IMG/VR virus record: IMGVR_UViG_3300027800_000300
Coordinates: 1-30,444 of that record
Direction: 5' to 3' (one strand)
Length of the DNA stretch: 30,444 nucleotides
DNA from: a virus
Made by a program: the position numbers and the translations under genes. Below the pieces are notes generated by a model. It had not been told where the DNA came from. It was given only the letters and a program-made list of their open reading frames with translations, and did not search any database. Of this stretch, positions 6,555 to 14,921 are shown in pieces. Numbering within the stretch: position 1 is the first letter of the stretch; every line of letters begins with the position of its first letter.

Positions 6555-8768
6555 TTGTCCATGTCGTCCCTTCACTCGCTCCTTGAGGCTATCAAGGGGC
6601 GGGGTCAGACGCTTGCGTCCGTCGAGGGCACCGGAGCCGCTTCCGCCCGCGACCTCGTCTATCTCGCCAAGGCCGTGGAGGCCATGGTCGGCGCCGACGC
6701 CCTGCTGGACCTGCTCGACACCGCCGGTCGCCCTGCCGAGATTGTCGTGGTGCCGTCCCCCGGCACCGCAATCATCACCCTGACCACCGATCAGGTCAGC
6801 CGCGACGTGGTGGTGCTGCGCCCCGATCAGGGCGCCTATACCGCCACCGCCGCAATCCTGGTGGCACCGTCGCGGGGCTGGGCCGCCGTGTTCGACAACG
6901 AGCTGGCGATCCCGCTGCGGGTCAAGACTGCCACCCAGACTGATCCGGTGGAGATCGCCCCCGGCCGCAAGGGCTGGCTGTTCTGCGACGGCACGGTCGT
7001 CGATCATGTGTTCGATGTCGCGGCGGCGGTGGCCGCCGCCACTTCGCCGCTGGCCATGCACGGCGACCTTTATGTACGGGACGGCACCGGCAATGCCCGT
7101 CTGCCGTTGGGGGCTGCCTCCCGCTTCCTCGGTTCGGACGGCACCGATCCCAAATGGTTGCTGCCGCCGGGACGGCCCAACGTGCGGGCCAAATACCTTG
7201 CCAACGATTTCATCGCCCGCGACGGCGACGACAATCCGATCCCCGGCGGCACGGCGGTTTCGCTGACGGCGACGCCCAGGCTGGGCAATTTGATCACCAA
7301 CGCGACCGTGTTTCCCGATCACGCCAATATCGGCATCTGGGATGCCGACAGCCAGTCCTGCATGACCTCCATCTATCGCGGCATGGCGGCGGTTTTCCAG
7401 GATGGCGGCCTCTCGGTGTGGGGCAATTCCAACTCGGGGCGCAACGGCGACCCCAACGGCTCGCACTGGCCGCACTTCCAGCCCGCGCTGTACCGCACCA
7501 CCAACGAGGGCCATCTGCTCGGCGAGACGCTCACCGATTCCGCCATCAAACAGATCTACGGCAACTACGGCACCACCATGCTCCTGCTGGAGAATGGCGA
7601 GCTGTACGCCACCGGTTACGGCGGGCATGGCCAGCAGGGCGACGGCACCACGTCGAGCAAGTCGTTCTTCCAGCGCATCGTCTTTCCCGGCGATGCCGGT
7701 CCCGTGCGCTATGTGGTGTCCACCTGCATGACCGGACCGGACAGCAGCGCCGCCTTCTACGCCCTGATGGAGGACGGCGACATCTATTCCTGGGGCTACA
7801 ACGGCTATGGCCAGCTCGGGCTGGGTGACGGCACCAACCGGACCATGCCCACCAAGATCGCCGCCTTCGATCGCAACGTCCAATGCATCGTCGCAGCGGG
7901 CGGCTCCTACGGCTTCGCCCATTTCGTCACCACCGATAACCGGCTGTTCGCCTGCGGCTATAACGGCTACGGCAATTTGGGCGACGGCACCACCGCCAAC
8001 AAGGCCGCGCCGGTGCTGATCGATGCCGGGCCGGTGGTGAAATGCGCCAATACCGGCTACGGCTCGTTCAACTTCGCCTTCTACATCAAGGCGGACGGCA
8101 AGCTCTATGCCATGGGCTTCAACGAAAGCGGCCAGTTGGGGGACAATTCCAGCACCAACCGCGCCAGCCCGGTCCTGGTCAGCACTCTCGGACAGACCGA
8201 TCCCACCAAGGTGATCGACATTTGGGCCTATGGTGCCCGCTATGGTGCCGGGGCCTTCGCGCTGACCAAGAACGGACAGTTCTGGGCCTGGGGCAGCAAC
8301 GTCAACGGTCAGTTGGGGCTGGGCGATACCACCAGCCGCCAAGCGCCCGCTCTGGTGCCAGGGGTCGAACACGTCTCGCAGGTGGTCTCGCCCACCACCG
8401 GCATCAACCAGTCGACCCAGTACCACTACAACAACGTGATGATCCTACGGCACGCCAACGCCGCCGACCGCATCGCGCGGCGCAACGGCTACCCGATGAC
8501 GGCGGGTTGGGGCGGGGCATTCGTGGGCACCCCCAACGCCTCCAACCCGACCACGGCGTTCAAGTATGTGGGCTTCCCGCCGAAATACCACGGCCGCATC
8601 CGCCGTATCGGCTGCTCGGGCTACCACGACGGCACCGGCAACGCCGAACAGGACGCCTACGCCCTGGCCATGGACGGCACAGTCTTCGCCTGGGGACCGT
8701 CCAGCAATTACTCGCTCGGCGACTGGATGAACACCGGCAGCATCTGCCCCCAGTCCCTGAAATTCTGA
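6555..8768 (+). CDS. Phage tail protein with seven RCC1-type repeats (probable receptor-binding protein)
   Basis: About 737 residues. An AGGAGA at 6542-6547 lies 7 bases before a TTG at 6555 and 13 before the ATG at 6561, so the TTG start is slightly favoured. The N-terminal 270 residues look like a virion-anchoring part. The rest holds seven repeats of the RCC1 type (aromatic-x-W/A/C-G-x-N-x-x-G-x-L/N-G-D-G-T), beginning near bases 7411, 7603, 7783, 7945, 8104, 8281 and 8683. Seven such blades make a complete beta-propeller in RCC1 proteins. In a phage tail operon this most likely serves surface binding. The repeats vary, as expected for an evolving adhesin. Confidence 0.8.
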   Translation: MSMSSLHSLLEAIKGRGQTLASVEGTGAASARDLVYLAKAVEAMVGADALLDLLDTAGRPAEIVVVPSPGTAIITLTTDQVSRDVVVLRPDQGAYTATAAILVAPSRGWAAVFDNELAIPLRVKTATQTDPVEIAPGRKGWLFCDGTVVDHVFDVAAAVAAATSPLAMHGDLYVRDGTGNARLPLGAASRFLGSDGTDPKWLLPPGRPNVRAKYLANDFIARDGDDNPIPGGTAVSLTATPRLGNLITNATVFPDHANIGIWDADSQSCMTSIYRGMAAVFQDGGLSVWGNSNSGRNGDPNGSHWPHFQPALYRTTNEGHLLGETLTDSAIKQIYGNYGTTMLLLENGELYATGYGGHGQQGDGTTSSKSFFQRIVFPGDAGPVRYVVSTCMTGPDSSAAFYALMEDGDIYSWGYNGYGQLGLGDGTNRTMPTKIAAFDRNVQCIVAAGGSYGFAHFVTTDNRLFACGYNGYGNLGDGTTANKAAPVLIDAGPVVKCANTGYGSFNFAFYIKADGKLYAMGFNESGQLGDNSSTNRASPVLVSTLGQTDPTKVIDIWAYGARYGAGAFALTKNGQFWAWGSNVNGQLGLGDTTSRQAPALVPGVEHVSQVVSPTTGINQSTQYHYNNVMILRHANAADRIARRNGYPMTAGWGGAFVGTPNASNPTTAFKYVGFPPKYHGRIRRIGCSGYHDGTGNAEQDAYALAMDGTVFAWGPSSNYSLGDWMNTGSICPQSLKF

Positions 8769-8784
8769 CCGGAGGAAACAGGCC

Positions 8785-9054
8785 ATGAAGGTCTACGCCT
8801 ATACCCCTGTCGATGGCCACCACTGGCTGCCGACCACCCATTACGAATCCCTTGGCCAGTGCGGCGGCAAGCATTACTTCGCCATCCCCGATGACGAGGA
8901 AATCCCCGAGCAGCCCGAGGAGATCGGTTTCTCCCAGATCGCCGACGCCGACGAATTGCGCCGGGTGGTCGAGACCGCTCCCTATTTCTTCCGCTGGCGC
9001 GGCAGCGCCGATCTGACCGCCGAGGCGGCCAAGGTCGGCATCGTGCTGGAGTGA
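8785..9054 (+). CDS. Small hypothetical phage protein
   Basis: An 89-residue acidic protein with a good ribosome binding site (GGAGGA, 8771-8776) 8 bases before its ATG. It begins MKVYAYTPVDGHHWLPTTHY and contains a proline-rich acidic stretch (IPDDEEIPEQPEEIGF). No membrane segment, signal peptide or catalytic motif is seen. It directly follows the RCC1-repeat protein, so it could be a tail-fibre assembly factor or part of the tip. That is only positional inference; I do not recognise the family. Confidence 0.6.
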   Translation: MKVYAYTPVDGHHWLPTTHYESLGQCGGKHYFAIPDDEEIPEQPEEIGFSQIADADELRRVVETAPYFFRWRGSADLTAEAAKVGIVLE

Positions 9055-9059
9055 TCCCC

Positions 9060-9410
9060 ATGGCTGCGGAACAAGCTCCCGATATCTGGGCAGGCGTCGC
9101 CACCCAGTATGTCGGCGCCTGGGGCAGTGCCGCCCCCGTCGTCCAGATCGCCGCCATCATCGCCGTGGTGATCGTGGTGGCGATCCTGGCCTGGGCGTGG
9201 TCGAGAAAGAAGGGGCAGGAAACCACGGGCATTCCCGTCGAAGCCTTCGCCCATGTGGTCGAGGAGCAAGCCCGCCAGACCGAGGCACTGCGCTCGGCGG
9301 TCGAAGGTCTGTCCGAGATCGTCCACGAGATGCGCAAGCTGCTGGAGGCCCGGACCTTCTGCCCGTTCCCGTCGCCCATGTGCGCCTCGGCCAAAGACGC
9401 CGATGCCTGA
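9060..9410 (+). CDS. Single-pass membrane protein of phage tail operon
   Basis: A 116-residue protein; a GTG at 9051 overlapping the previous stop is an alternative start. One strong hydrophobic segment (about residues 28-48, rich in Val, Ile and Ala, ending in WAWS) is followed by basic residues (RKK). A helical region of about 45 residues, predicted coiled coil (VEEQARQTEALRSAVEGL), comes next. The topology suggests an inner-membrane anchor with a soluble coiled-coil tail. It could be a small lysis-related or superinfection protein. No specific family is recognised. Its stop overlaps the start of the next gene. Confidence 0.5.
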   Translation: MAAEQAPDIWAGVATQYVGAWGSAAPVVQIAAIIAVVIVVAILAWAWSRKKGQETTGIPVEAFAHVVEEQARQTEALRSAVEGLSEIVHEMRKLLEARTFCPFPSPMCASAKDADA

Positions 9411-9927
9411 TCCGTCTCTCAGCCAGGCGCTGAGAGAAGCCTTCGCCTCCGCCCCGTCCGACACGGTGATCCTGGACACGCTGGAAATCTGGCACCCCAG
9501 CTTCACCGAGCCGATCCGGGTGGTGCGCGACCATGCCGATCTTACCGCCCGGTTGGAGGCCGGCGCCCCCCGTGATGGTGGCCGCAAGGTCACCTTCACC
9601 GCCCTGGCCTTCGACTTTTCGCCGCCGCCGGTGGATACCGGCCCGGTCCCCGAAATCACCCTATCGCTGGACAACGTCGGACAAGAACTGGCTGACGCCC
9701 TGGAAGCCGCCGCCATCAGCCAGGATGTGATCGAGGTCACCTGGCGGCCCTATCTCTCCACCGATCTGGAGGGGCCGCACATGGACCCTCCAATCACCCT
9801 CACGCTGACCGAGGTCGAGGCCGACACCCTGCGTGTCACCGGCCGCGCCCGCATGCTCGACATCGGCAACAAGGCCTTTCCCTCCATCACTTATACCGCC
9901 CGGCGCTTTCCCGGACTGGCGCGGTGA
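9403..9927 (+). CDS. DUF1833-type phage tail protein
   Basis: A 174-residue protein whose ATG lies inside the end of the preceding gene (8-base overlap). It has the DUF1833 pattern: an early LDTLEIWHPSFTEPIRVVRD segment, a hydrophobic FTALAFDFSPPP strand, and ITLSLDNVGQELADAL. Members sit just before the NlpC/P60 gene in many siphophage tail operons and are treated as minor tail or tip components. The following NlpC/P60 and J-like genes agree with this. No enzyme motif is seen. Confidence 0.75.
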   Translation: MPDPSLSQALREAFASAPSDTVILDTLEIWHPSFTEPIRVVRDHADLTARLEAGAPRDGGRKVTFTALAFDFSPPPVDTGPVPEITLSLDNVGQELADALEAAAISQDVIEVTWRPYLSTDLEGPHMDPPITLTLTEVEADTLRVTGRARMLDIGNKAFPSITYTARRFPGLAR

Positions 9928-9973
9928 TGTTTGCAGGGCGCGGCCCTGCACCCCATTCCTGAAGAGGCATTCG

Positions 9974-10369
9974 ATGCATTGGGCCGCCGCTTATATCGGC
10001 CTGCCGTGGTCACCCCATGGCCGGGGGCCGGACCTGTTCAATTGCTGGGAATTCGTCCAGGCGGTTCAGGCCCGCCATTTCGGCCGGGTCCTGCCCGACA
10101 TCGCCAATCCCGAGGACATGCTGGCCATGGGCCGCACCTTTCGCGACCACCCGGAGCGTCGGCGCTGGACCAAGGTCGAGATTCCCGCCGAGGGCGATTG
10201 CGTCCTGCTGCGCCGGTCTCGCCATCCCATCCATGTCGGAATCTGGCTTGAGGTGGATGGTGGCGGTGTTCTGCACTGCGCCGAGGATTCCGGTGTGGTG
10301 TTCCAGCGTCCCGACGCCCTTGGCCTAAATGGCTGGGCGATCGAGGGCTTCTACCGGTTCTCGCCATGA
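9974..10369 (+). CDS. NlpC/P60-family tail peptidase (K-like)
   Basis: A 131-residue protein; the ATG at 9974 has GAAGAGG six bases upstream. It fits a minimal NlpC/P60 cysteine peptidase: a putative nucleophile Cys24 in GPDLFNCWEF, His87 in the HPIHVGIWL strand, and a further polar residue His101 in HCAED. In lambda the K protein with this domain is part of the tail tip and is thought to cut peptidoglycan peptides during DNA entry. Position between a DUF1833 protein and the J-like protein matches the usual order. It lacks the N-terminal JAB domain found in lambda K, so only the peptidase part is present. Its stop overlaps the next ATG. Confidence 0.85.
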   Translation: MHWAAAYIGLPWSPHGRGPDLFNCWEFVQAVQARHFGRVLPDIANPEDMLAMGRTFRDHPERRRWTKVEIPAEGDCVLLRRSRHPIHVGIWLEVDGGGVLHCAEDSGVVFQRPDALGLNGWAIEGFYRFSP

Positions 10370-12663
10370 ATGCTTCCGTCATCATCGTCACCAATCCGTT
10401 CGAGCCGGTGGCCAGCCGCTCGGTCCACGCCATCGCAGCGGGGCTAACCGTTGGGGCCTTGCTGCTCGATTGCGGCATCGCCGAGGAAAGCTGGGCCATC
10501 GGGCCGGAAATCCGTATCGGCACCGACATGGTGCCGGCGGATGTCTACGCCCTGCGGGTCATCGGCGACGGCGACATCGTCACCGTGATTCGCTGGCCCA
10601 TGGGTGGCGGAGGCGGTGGGGGCGGCGGCAAGAATCCGCTGCGCACGGTGCTGACCATCGCCGTTCTGGTCGCCTCCATCTATCTCGGGCCGATGGCGGC
10701 GGTCGCCATGGGCTATACCGCCACCGGTACCGCCGCCGCCATGGCCACCGCCGCCATCGCCATGGTCGGCTCCGTGCTGGTCAACACCGTGGTTCCGGCG
10801 CCCAAGCCCTCCATTCCTTCCATGAATTGGGGCGGCAGCGGCGCCATCCCGGCGGCTAGCCCCACCTACAGCTTGCAGGCCCAGGGCAACCAGGCCCGCC
10901 TCGGCCAGCCCATTCCAGTCATCTATGGCCGCCACCTGATCTATCCCGATCTGGCATGCGAGCCGTACCAGGATTACGTCAACGGCGAGCAGTTCCTCTA
11001 TCAGCTCCACGTCATCGGCCAGGGCGAGTACGCGGTCGAGCAGATCCGCATCGAGGACACGCCCATCTCCTCCTTCGAGGAGGTACAGACCGAGATCGTG
11101 CCGCCCGGTAGCGAGGTGACACTGTTCGACCCGGACGTGATCACCGCCGCCGAGGTCGCCGGTCAGGAACTGGTCGCCCCCAATCTGGTGACTTCCGGCG
11201 ACGACGGTTTCGTCGGCCCGTTCACCGCCAATCCGGTGGACACCTCGACGGGGGCGTTGGGCATCGACGTGGTCATGCCCCGCGGCCTCTATTACGCCAA
11301 TGACGGCGGTAGCCTCGATAGCCGCACCGTTCAATGGCGGGTGGACGCCCGCCCGGTCGACGAGAACGGCGATCCCCTAGCCGAGTGGTCGGTGCTGGGC
11401 AGTGAAAGCCGAACCGCAGCCACCAACAGCGCGATCCGTCTGTCCTACCGCTACGCGGTCACTCCCGGCCGCTACGAGGTGCGCCTCCTGCGCTTGGACA
11501 ATAAGGATACCGCCGAGCGGGCCGGGCACGAAATCCGCTGGGCGGCGCTGCGGTCCTACCTTGTCGGCCAGCCCGATTTCGGTGCCGTTACCCTGCTGGC
11601 AGTGAAGATGCGGGCCACCGACAACCTGACCCAGCGCTCCAGCCGCATGATCAATGTCATCGCCACCCGTAAGCTGCCGGTGTGGACGGCCGATGGCTGG
11701 TCGGCTCCCCAGCCGACCCGCTCCATCGCCTGGGCCTTTGCCGATGCCTGCGAGGCGCAATATGGCGGCAAGCTGGCCGATGCCCGCATCGATCTGAAGG
11801 CGCTGCTGACCCTGGATGAGGTCTGGACCGCCCGCGGCGATAGCTTCGACGCGGTGTTCGACACCAGCATGACGGTGTGGGAGGCGTTGACCCGTATCGC
11901 CCGCTGTGGCCGGGCCGTGCCCATTCAGCAGGGCGGCATCGTGCGGATCATCCGCGACCAGCCCCAGACCATTCCCGTGGCGCTGTTCGGGCCGCGCAAC
12001 ATCGTCAAAGGCTCATTCAAGATCAAATACGTCATGCCGGGCGAGGACACCGCCGACGCGGTGACGGTAGAGTATTTCTCGTCGCGCACATGGAAGCCCG
12101 ACGAGACCACGGCAAAGCTGCCCGACAGCCATGGCGACAACCCCGCCAAGGTCAATTTGTTCGGCTGCACCGGCAAGGACCACGCCCAGCGGGAAGGTCT
12201 CTATATCGCCGCCAACAACCGTTACCGCCGCCGTCTGGTCACCTTTCGCACCGAGTTGGAGGGCATGATCCCGACCTACGGCGATCTGGTCGCCATCACC
12301 CACGACATGCCCCGCTGGGGCCAGGGCGGCGAGGTGGTCGGCTTCCAGGGCGACGTGCTGGCGTTGTCGGAGCCGGTGGAGTGGACCGAGGGTGCCACCC
12401 ATTACCTGGCGCTACGCCGCCGCGACGGTGGACTGGCCGGGCCGTTCCGGGTCCAGGCGGTGCCCGGTGATCCTACTCTGGTCCGCGTCCTCGATCCCCT
12501 GACCGTCACCCCGTATGTCGGCGGTTCCGAAGAGCGGACGTATTTCAGCTTCGGCCCCGGCCAGGCCTGGGCGCAATCCGGTCGCGTCCTGGGCATCCGT
12601 CCGCGTGGCGAGCAGGTGGAGATCGCCGCCGTCGCCGAGGATGCCCGCGTCCACGTCAATTGA
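10366..12663 (+). CDS. Phage tail tip attachment protein J-like
   Basis: A 765-residue protein starting at an ATG overlapping the preceding stop. It fits the TipJ/host-specificity family: an N-terminal ubiquitin-like region, a run of nine Gly (residues 80-88), a hydrophobic stretch (about 91-135), then a NQARLGQPIPVIYGRHLIYPD motif and repeated beta domains, including a Phage-tail_3-like block around residues 480-620. J proteins form the tail hub/tip and contact the host receptor. Lambda J is about 1130 residues, so this is a shorter form without long C-terminal fibre repeats. Here receptor contact may be shared with the RCC1-repeat protein. Confidence 0.87.
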   Translation: MNASVIIVTNPFEPVASRSVHAIAAGLTVGALLLDCGIAEESWAIGPEIRIGTDMVPADVYALRVIGDGDIVTVIRWPMGGGGGGGGGKNPLRTVLTIAVLVASIYLGPMAAVAMGYTATGTAAAMATAAIAMVGSVLVNTVVPAPKPSIPSMNWGGSGAIPAASPTYSLQAQGNQARLGQPIPVIYGRHLIYPDLACEPYQDYVNGEQFLYQLHVIGQGEYAVEQIRIEDTPISSFEEVQTEIVPPGSEVTLFDPDVITAAEVAGQELVAPNLVTSGDDGFVGPFTANPVDTSTGALGIDVVMPRGLYYANDGGSLDSRTVQWRVDARPVDENGDPLAEWSVLGSESRTAATNSAIRLSYRYAVTPGRYEVRLLRLDNKDTAERAGHEIRWAALRSYLVGQPDFGAVTLLAVKMRATDNLTQRSSRMINVIATRKLPVWTADGWSAPQPTRSIAWAFADACEAQYGGKLADARIDLKALLTLDEVWTARGDSFDAVFDTSMTVWEALTRIARCGRAVPIQQGGIVRIIRDQPQTIPVALFGPRNIVKGSFKIKYVMPGEDTADAVTVEYFSSRTWKPDETTAKLPDSHGDNPAKVNLFGCTGKDHAQREGLYIAANNRYRRRLVTFRTELEGMIPTYGDLVAITHDMPRWGQGGEVVGFQGDVLALSEPVEWTEGATHYLALRRRDGGLAGPFRVQAVPGDPTLVRVLDPLTVTPYVGGSEERTYFSFGPGQAWAQSGRVLGIRPRGEQVEIAAVAEDARVHVN

Positions 12664-12686
12664 TCCGTTCCCTATCCACCATCCCC

Positions 12687-12750
12687 AAGCCGCCCCGCCG
12701 GCTTCGCCGGCAAACACATGACTGCATGCGAAGCATACGGGCGGCTTTTC
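12687..12750 (+). terminator. Branched terminator-like RNA structure
   Basis: AAGCCGCCC (12687-12695) is perfectly complementary to GGGCGGCTT (12739-12747), which is followed by two more T. Inside lie two further hairpins: GCCGGC-TTC-GCCGGC (12697-12711) and ATGC-GAA-GCAT (12726-12736). Together they can form a three-way junction closed by a 9-pair stem. It separates the tail tip gene from the lysis genes and may be a partial terminator, an mRNA processing site, or a structured leader. The U-tract is short. Confidence 0.5.
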
Positions 12751-12766
12751 TCGTTGGAGACAGCCC

Positions 12767-13204
12767 ATGACCAAGACCTGCACCTTGCCGCGCGGTATCC
12801 GCCTGAACAATCCCGGCAACATCAAGGAAGCGCCCGGCGACAAGACCCAGTGGCAGGGCGAACGGGCCACCGACGACGACCCGGTGTTCGAGGAATTCGT
12901 CAGCCCAGAGGCCGGTATCCGGGCACTGGCCCGCATCCTGGTCGGCTATCAGCGCCGCTACGGCCTGAACACTGTCGCCGGCATCATCAATCGTTGGGCA
13001 CCGGGCTGCGAGAACGACACCGGGGCCTACATCGCCCATGTTACCTCCCGCCTCGGTGTGACGCCCGATCAGGCCATCGACGTCACCCGGCCGGAGACCA
13101 TGGCCGATCTGGTGGAAGCCATCATCCGCCATGAAAACGGCCAGCAGCCCTATGCCCGCGAGGTGATCCTGGCCGGTGTGGACATGGGCCTGGGGAGGGC
13201 CTGA
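12767..13204 (+). CDS. Putative virion-associated peptidoglycan hydrolase (P5-like structural protein)
   Basis: A 145-residue protein with GGAGA six bases upstream of its ATG. It starts with an RGIRLNNPGNIK motif, then W-x-G, an FEEFVSPEAGIRAL segment, a YGLNTVAGIINRWAP block and an ENDTGAYI motif. This set is seen in phage proteins annotated as structural protein P5 or lysozyme-like virion proteins. The fold is thought to be lysozyme-like, with a Glu as possible catalytic residue; I cannot confirm which. Placed directly before a holin, it may be the endolysin of this phage. No signal peptide is seen, so export would depend on the holin. Confidence 0.65.
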   Translation: MTKTCTLPRGIRLNNPGNIKEAPGDKTQWQGERATDDDPVFEEFVSPEAGIRALARILVGYQRRYGLNTVAGIINRWAPGCENDTGAYIAHVTSRLGVTPDQAIDVTRPETMADLVEAIIRHENGQQPYAREVILAGVDMGLGRA

Positions 13205-13206
13205 CC

Positions 13207-13806
13207 ATGAAGCTGCTCGATCTGCTCGGCGATGCCGCCGCCATCGCCGCCAATCCCGTCGTCGGGCTGGCCAAGGTGGCGCTGGACGTCGCCCCCGACA
13301 TTGCTGGCCTGTTCGGCGATGACGCCGAGAAAGCCGTCGGCAAGCTGGCCGACACTGTCCGCGCCGTCACCGGCACCGATGACCCCGCCCAGGCCCGCGA
13401 GGCTTTGGCCGATCCCAATCTGGTGTTTCAGCTCCGCTCCCAGGCCCAGACCTTCGCTCATGAGGAGCGGATGCAGGAAATGGCCAATGCCGTCACTACG
13501 CTGACCGCTACCCTGGGCGACCGCCAGAACGCCCGTGCCCGCGATACCGAGTTCATCAAGGCCGGGCGCAACAACATCCGCGCCAACGTCCTGCTGGTGA
13601 CAGCGGGGGCGGGTATCGTCGGCGGCATCGCCTTCATGGTGTTCGGCCACGTCGATGGCAATACCGCTGTCGGCGGCTGCATCATCTCGGTCGTGACGCT
13701 GCTGGCTGGCAAGTTCGCCACCGCCTTCGATTTCGAGTTCGGCGGCTCGGCGGATTCCGAGCAGACCCGCACACTGCTGGCGCACGCACCGCCCATTGGT
13801 AAATAG
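13207..13806 (+). CDS. Putative phage holin (3TM-type)
   Basis: A 199-residue protein with GGGGAGG before the ATG, two bases after the preceding stop. The N-terminal half is amphipathic and soluble-looking (Ala, Asp and Lys-rich). Two hydrophobic segments follow: about residues 124-144 (NVLLVTAGAGIVGGIAFMVFG) and about 152-172, ending in a basic/aromatic AFDFEFGG tail. This resembles the Holin_3TM (GTA-type) holins, whose first hydrophobic region can be weak. Holins make inner-membrane lesions that let the endolysin reach peptidoglycan. Being last before a strong terminator and next to a hydrolase gene supports the lysis role. Confidence 0.65.
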   Translation: MKLLDLLGDAAAIAANPVVGLAKVALDVAPDIAGLFGDDAEKAVGKLADTVRAVTGTDDPAQAREALADPNLVFQLRSQAQTFAHEERMQEMANAVTTLTATLGDRQNARARDTEFIKAGRNNIRANVLLVTAGAGIVGGIAFMVFGHVDGNTAVGGCIISVVTLLAGKFATAFDFEFGGSADSEQTRTLLAHAPPIGK

Positions 13807-13828
13807 AACTGATCGGACATCGCACCAT

Positions 13829-13864
13829 GCGGCCGACCGGGGGAAACCCTGGTCGGCCGCTTTT
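13829..13864 (+). terminator. Strong Rho-independent terminator of the tail/lysis operon
   Basis: GCGGCCGACC (13829-13838) pairs perfectly with GGTCGGCCGC (13851-13860), a 10-pair GC-rich stem. A loop containing a small G/C inner pairing lies between, and TTTTC follows directly (13861-13865). It lies 22 bases after the holin stop. On the opposite strand no U-run follows, so it works in the + direction only. Confidence 0.9.
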
Positions 13865-14012
13865 CGTGTTTCTGGCCTGCATATATGGCAGACCGCTGAT
13901 GGGCTCCGAACGGGACCGCCGCCATCCCCACCACCGCTCTCGATCCGTCCCCCGCGACGGCGTCTCCTGCGGTCCCCGCGCTTTCGGGTCCGGGTCCCCG
14001 TATCGCGACTGT

Positions 14013-14921
14013 CTATTCCGTCGGCAGCGACGACATGTCGGCCGCCACGGTCTCGATGACCTTGCGCAGCCCCATCATCAAGTCTCCGTGATGTTTATCC
14101 AGGTGGACGGAAATCTCATCGTTGGCCAGCAGCTTGCCCAGAAAGCCCTTGGCCACCACCAGGGTCAGCATCGTATCGCCGTAATCGTCCTCGATCCGGC
14201 GATAATCCCGCTGGACGTTTTCCATTTCCCGCTCCATGCGGGCGATATCCTCGGGGGACACGCCGATCGATGGCTTTGCCTTGGCGGGCTCAACCAGATC
14301 GTCGGGCTTGGTGGTCGCCAGGATCATCTTCGCGTAATTCTCGGTGCAGTGATTGGCCGAGATCATCATTTCCGCTGCGGCGATCTGGCGGACCGGCTTC
14401 ATCTTGCGCAGATGCTTGAAGATGGCCTGCCCCACCATCCGGTCCTTCAGAATTTCCACCACCTCGGGGGCGATGCCGTCGAGCAGGCGCTGGCGTTCTC
14501 GGATACGGTCCACGTTGACGTTCAGCGCCAGAGCGATCCGTTCCGGCGCCAGCCCTTTCTCGATGGCGCGCAGGATCATCATGTGTTCCTGAACGGCGGA
14601 CAGCCGGCTGATCCGCTTATTGTAGGTGAAGCCTTCGTCGTCGGTGGAGACCAGGCAAACGGCTTCGGTGCCGCCCAGTTCCTTCAGGGCTTCCAGCCTC
14701 AGGTGCCCGTCCAGAAGGACGTAAAGCCCGTTTTCGTCGGAGACGTCCTTTTCCGGGTGAACCGCCAGCGGTTCAATGATTCCGACTTCGCGGATCGAAG
14801 CCAGGATGGTGCGGTATTTCTGGCTTTTCCGGACATCCTTGCTGATCTGGCGGGTCGGCAGGATTCGGTCGAGGGGCAACAGGATGGTGCCCCCCTCAAA
14901 GCCACGATAGATGCCGCTCAT
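14013..14921 (-). CDS. ParB/RepB-like partition protein, divergent copy
   Basis: A 302-residue protein, last gene of a three-gene - strand operon; its start overlaps the upstream ParB stop by 4 bases and has GGAGG upstream. The N-terminal ParB-like domain has the GxxRxxA-type motif as DGHLRLEA (residues 71-78), followed by a helix-turn-helix region (about 115-150) and a RepB-type C-terminal helical domain. The place where canonical ParB proteins have ENxxR is NKRISRLS here (101-108), so the nucleotide-binding motif seems lost. No parA is present, so classical plasmid partition is unlikely. A role as DNA-binding accessory of the serine recombinase is my inference. Confidence 0.75.
   Translation of the reverse strand: MSGIYRGFEGGTILLPLDRILPTRQISKDVRKSQKYRTILASIREVGIIEPLAVHPEKDVSDENGLYVLLDGHLRLEALKELGGTEAVCLVSTDDEGFTYNKRISRLSAVQEHMMILRAIEKGLAPERIALALNVNVDRIRERQRLLDGIAPEVVEILKDRMVGQAIFKHLRKMKPVRQIAAAEMMISANHCTENYAKMILATTKPDDLVEPAKAKPSIGVSPEDIARMEREMENVQRDYRRIEDDYGDTMLTLVVAKGFLGKLLANDEISVHLDKHHGDLMMGLRKVIETVAADMSSLPTE

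Larger units (their letters stand above)
1..13864 (+). mobile_element. Prophage tail and lysis module (partial)
   Basis: A same-strand run of genes in the order usual for lambda/HK97-type siphophages: tail tube, frameshifted tail assembly chaperone, tape measure, minor tail proteins, NlpC/P60, J-like tip protein, cell-wall hydrolase, holin, then an intrinsic terminator. Head and packaging genes are not in the window and would lie to the left. No attachment site or phage boundary is visible. No disrupted tail frame is seen, so the module could be functional, but without the head genes this cannot be decided. It could also belong to a phage-derived particle. Confidence 0.85.

Noticed and set aside
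6333-8426. A 697-residue open frame on the - strand opposite the RCC1-repeat gene.
   Set aside because: It is the antisense shadow of a high-GC, repeat-bearing gene; the translation is low-complexity Gly/His/Ala/Val without motifs, and the + strand product has clear RCC1 repeats.
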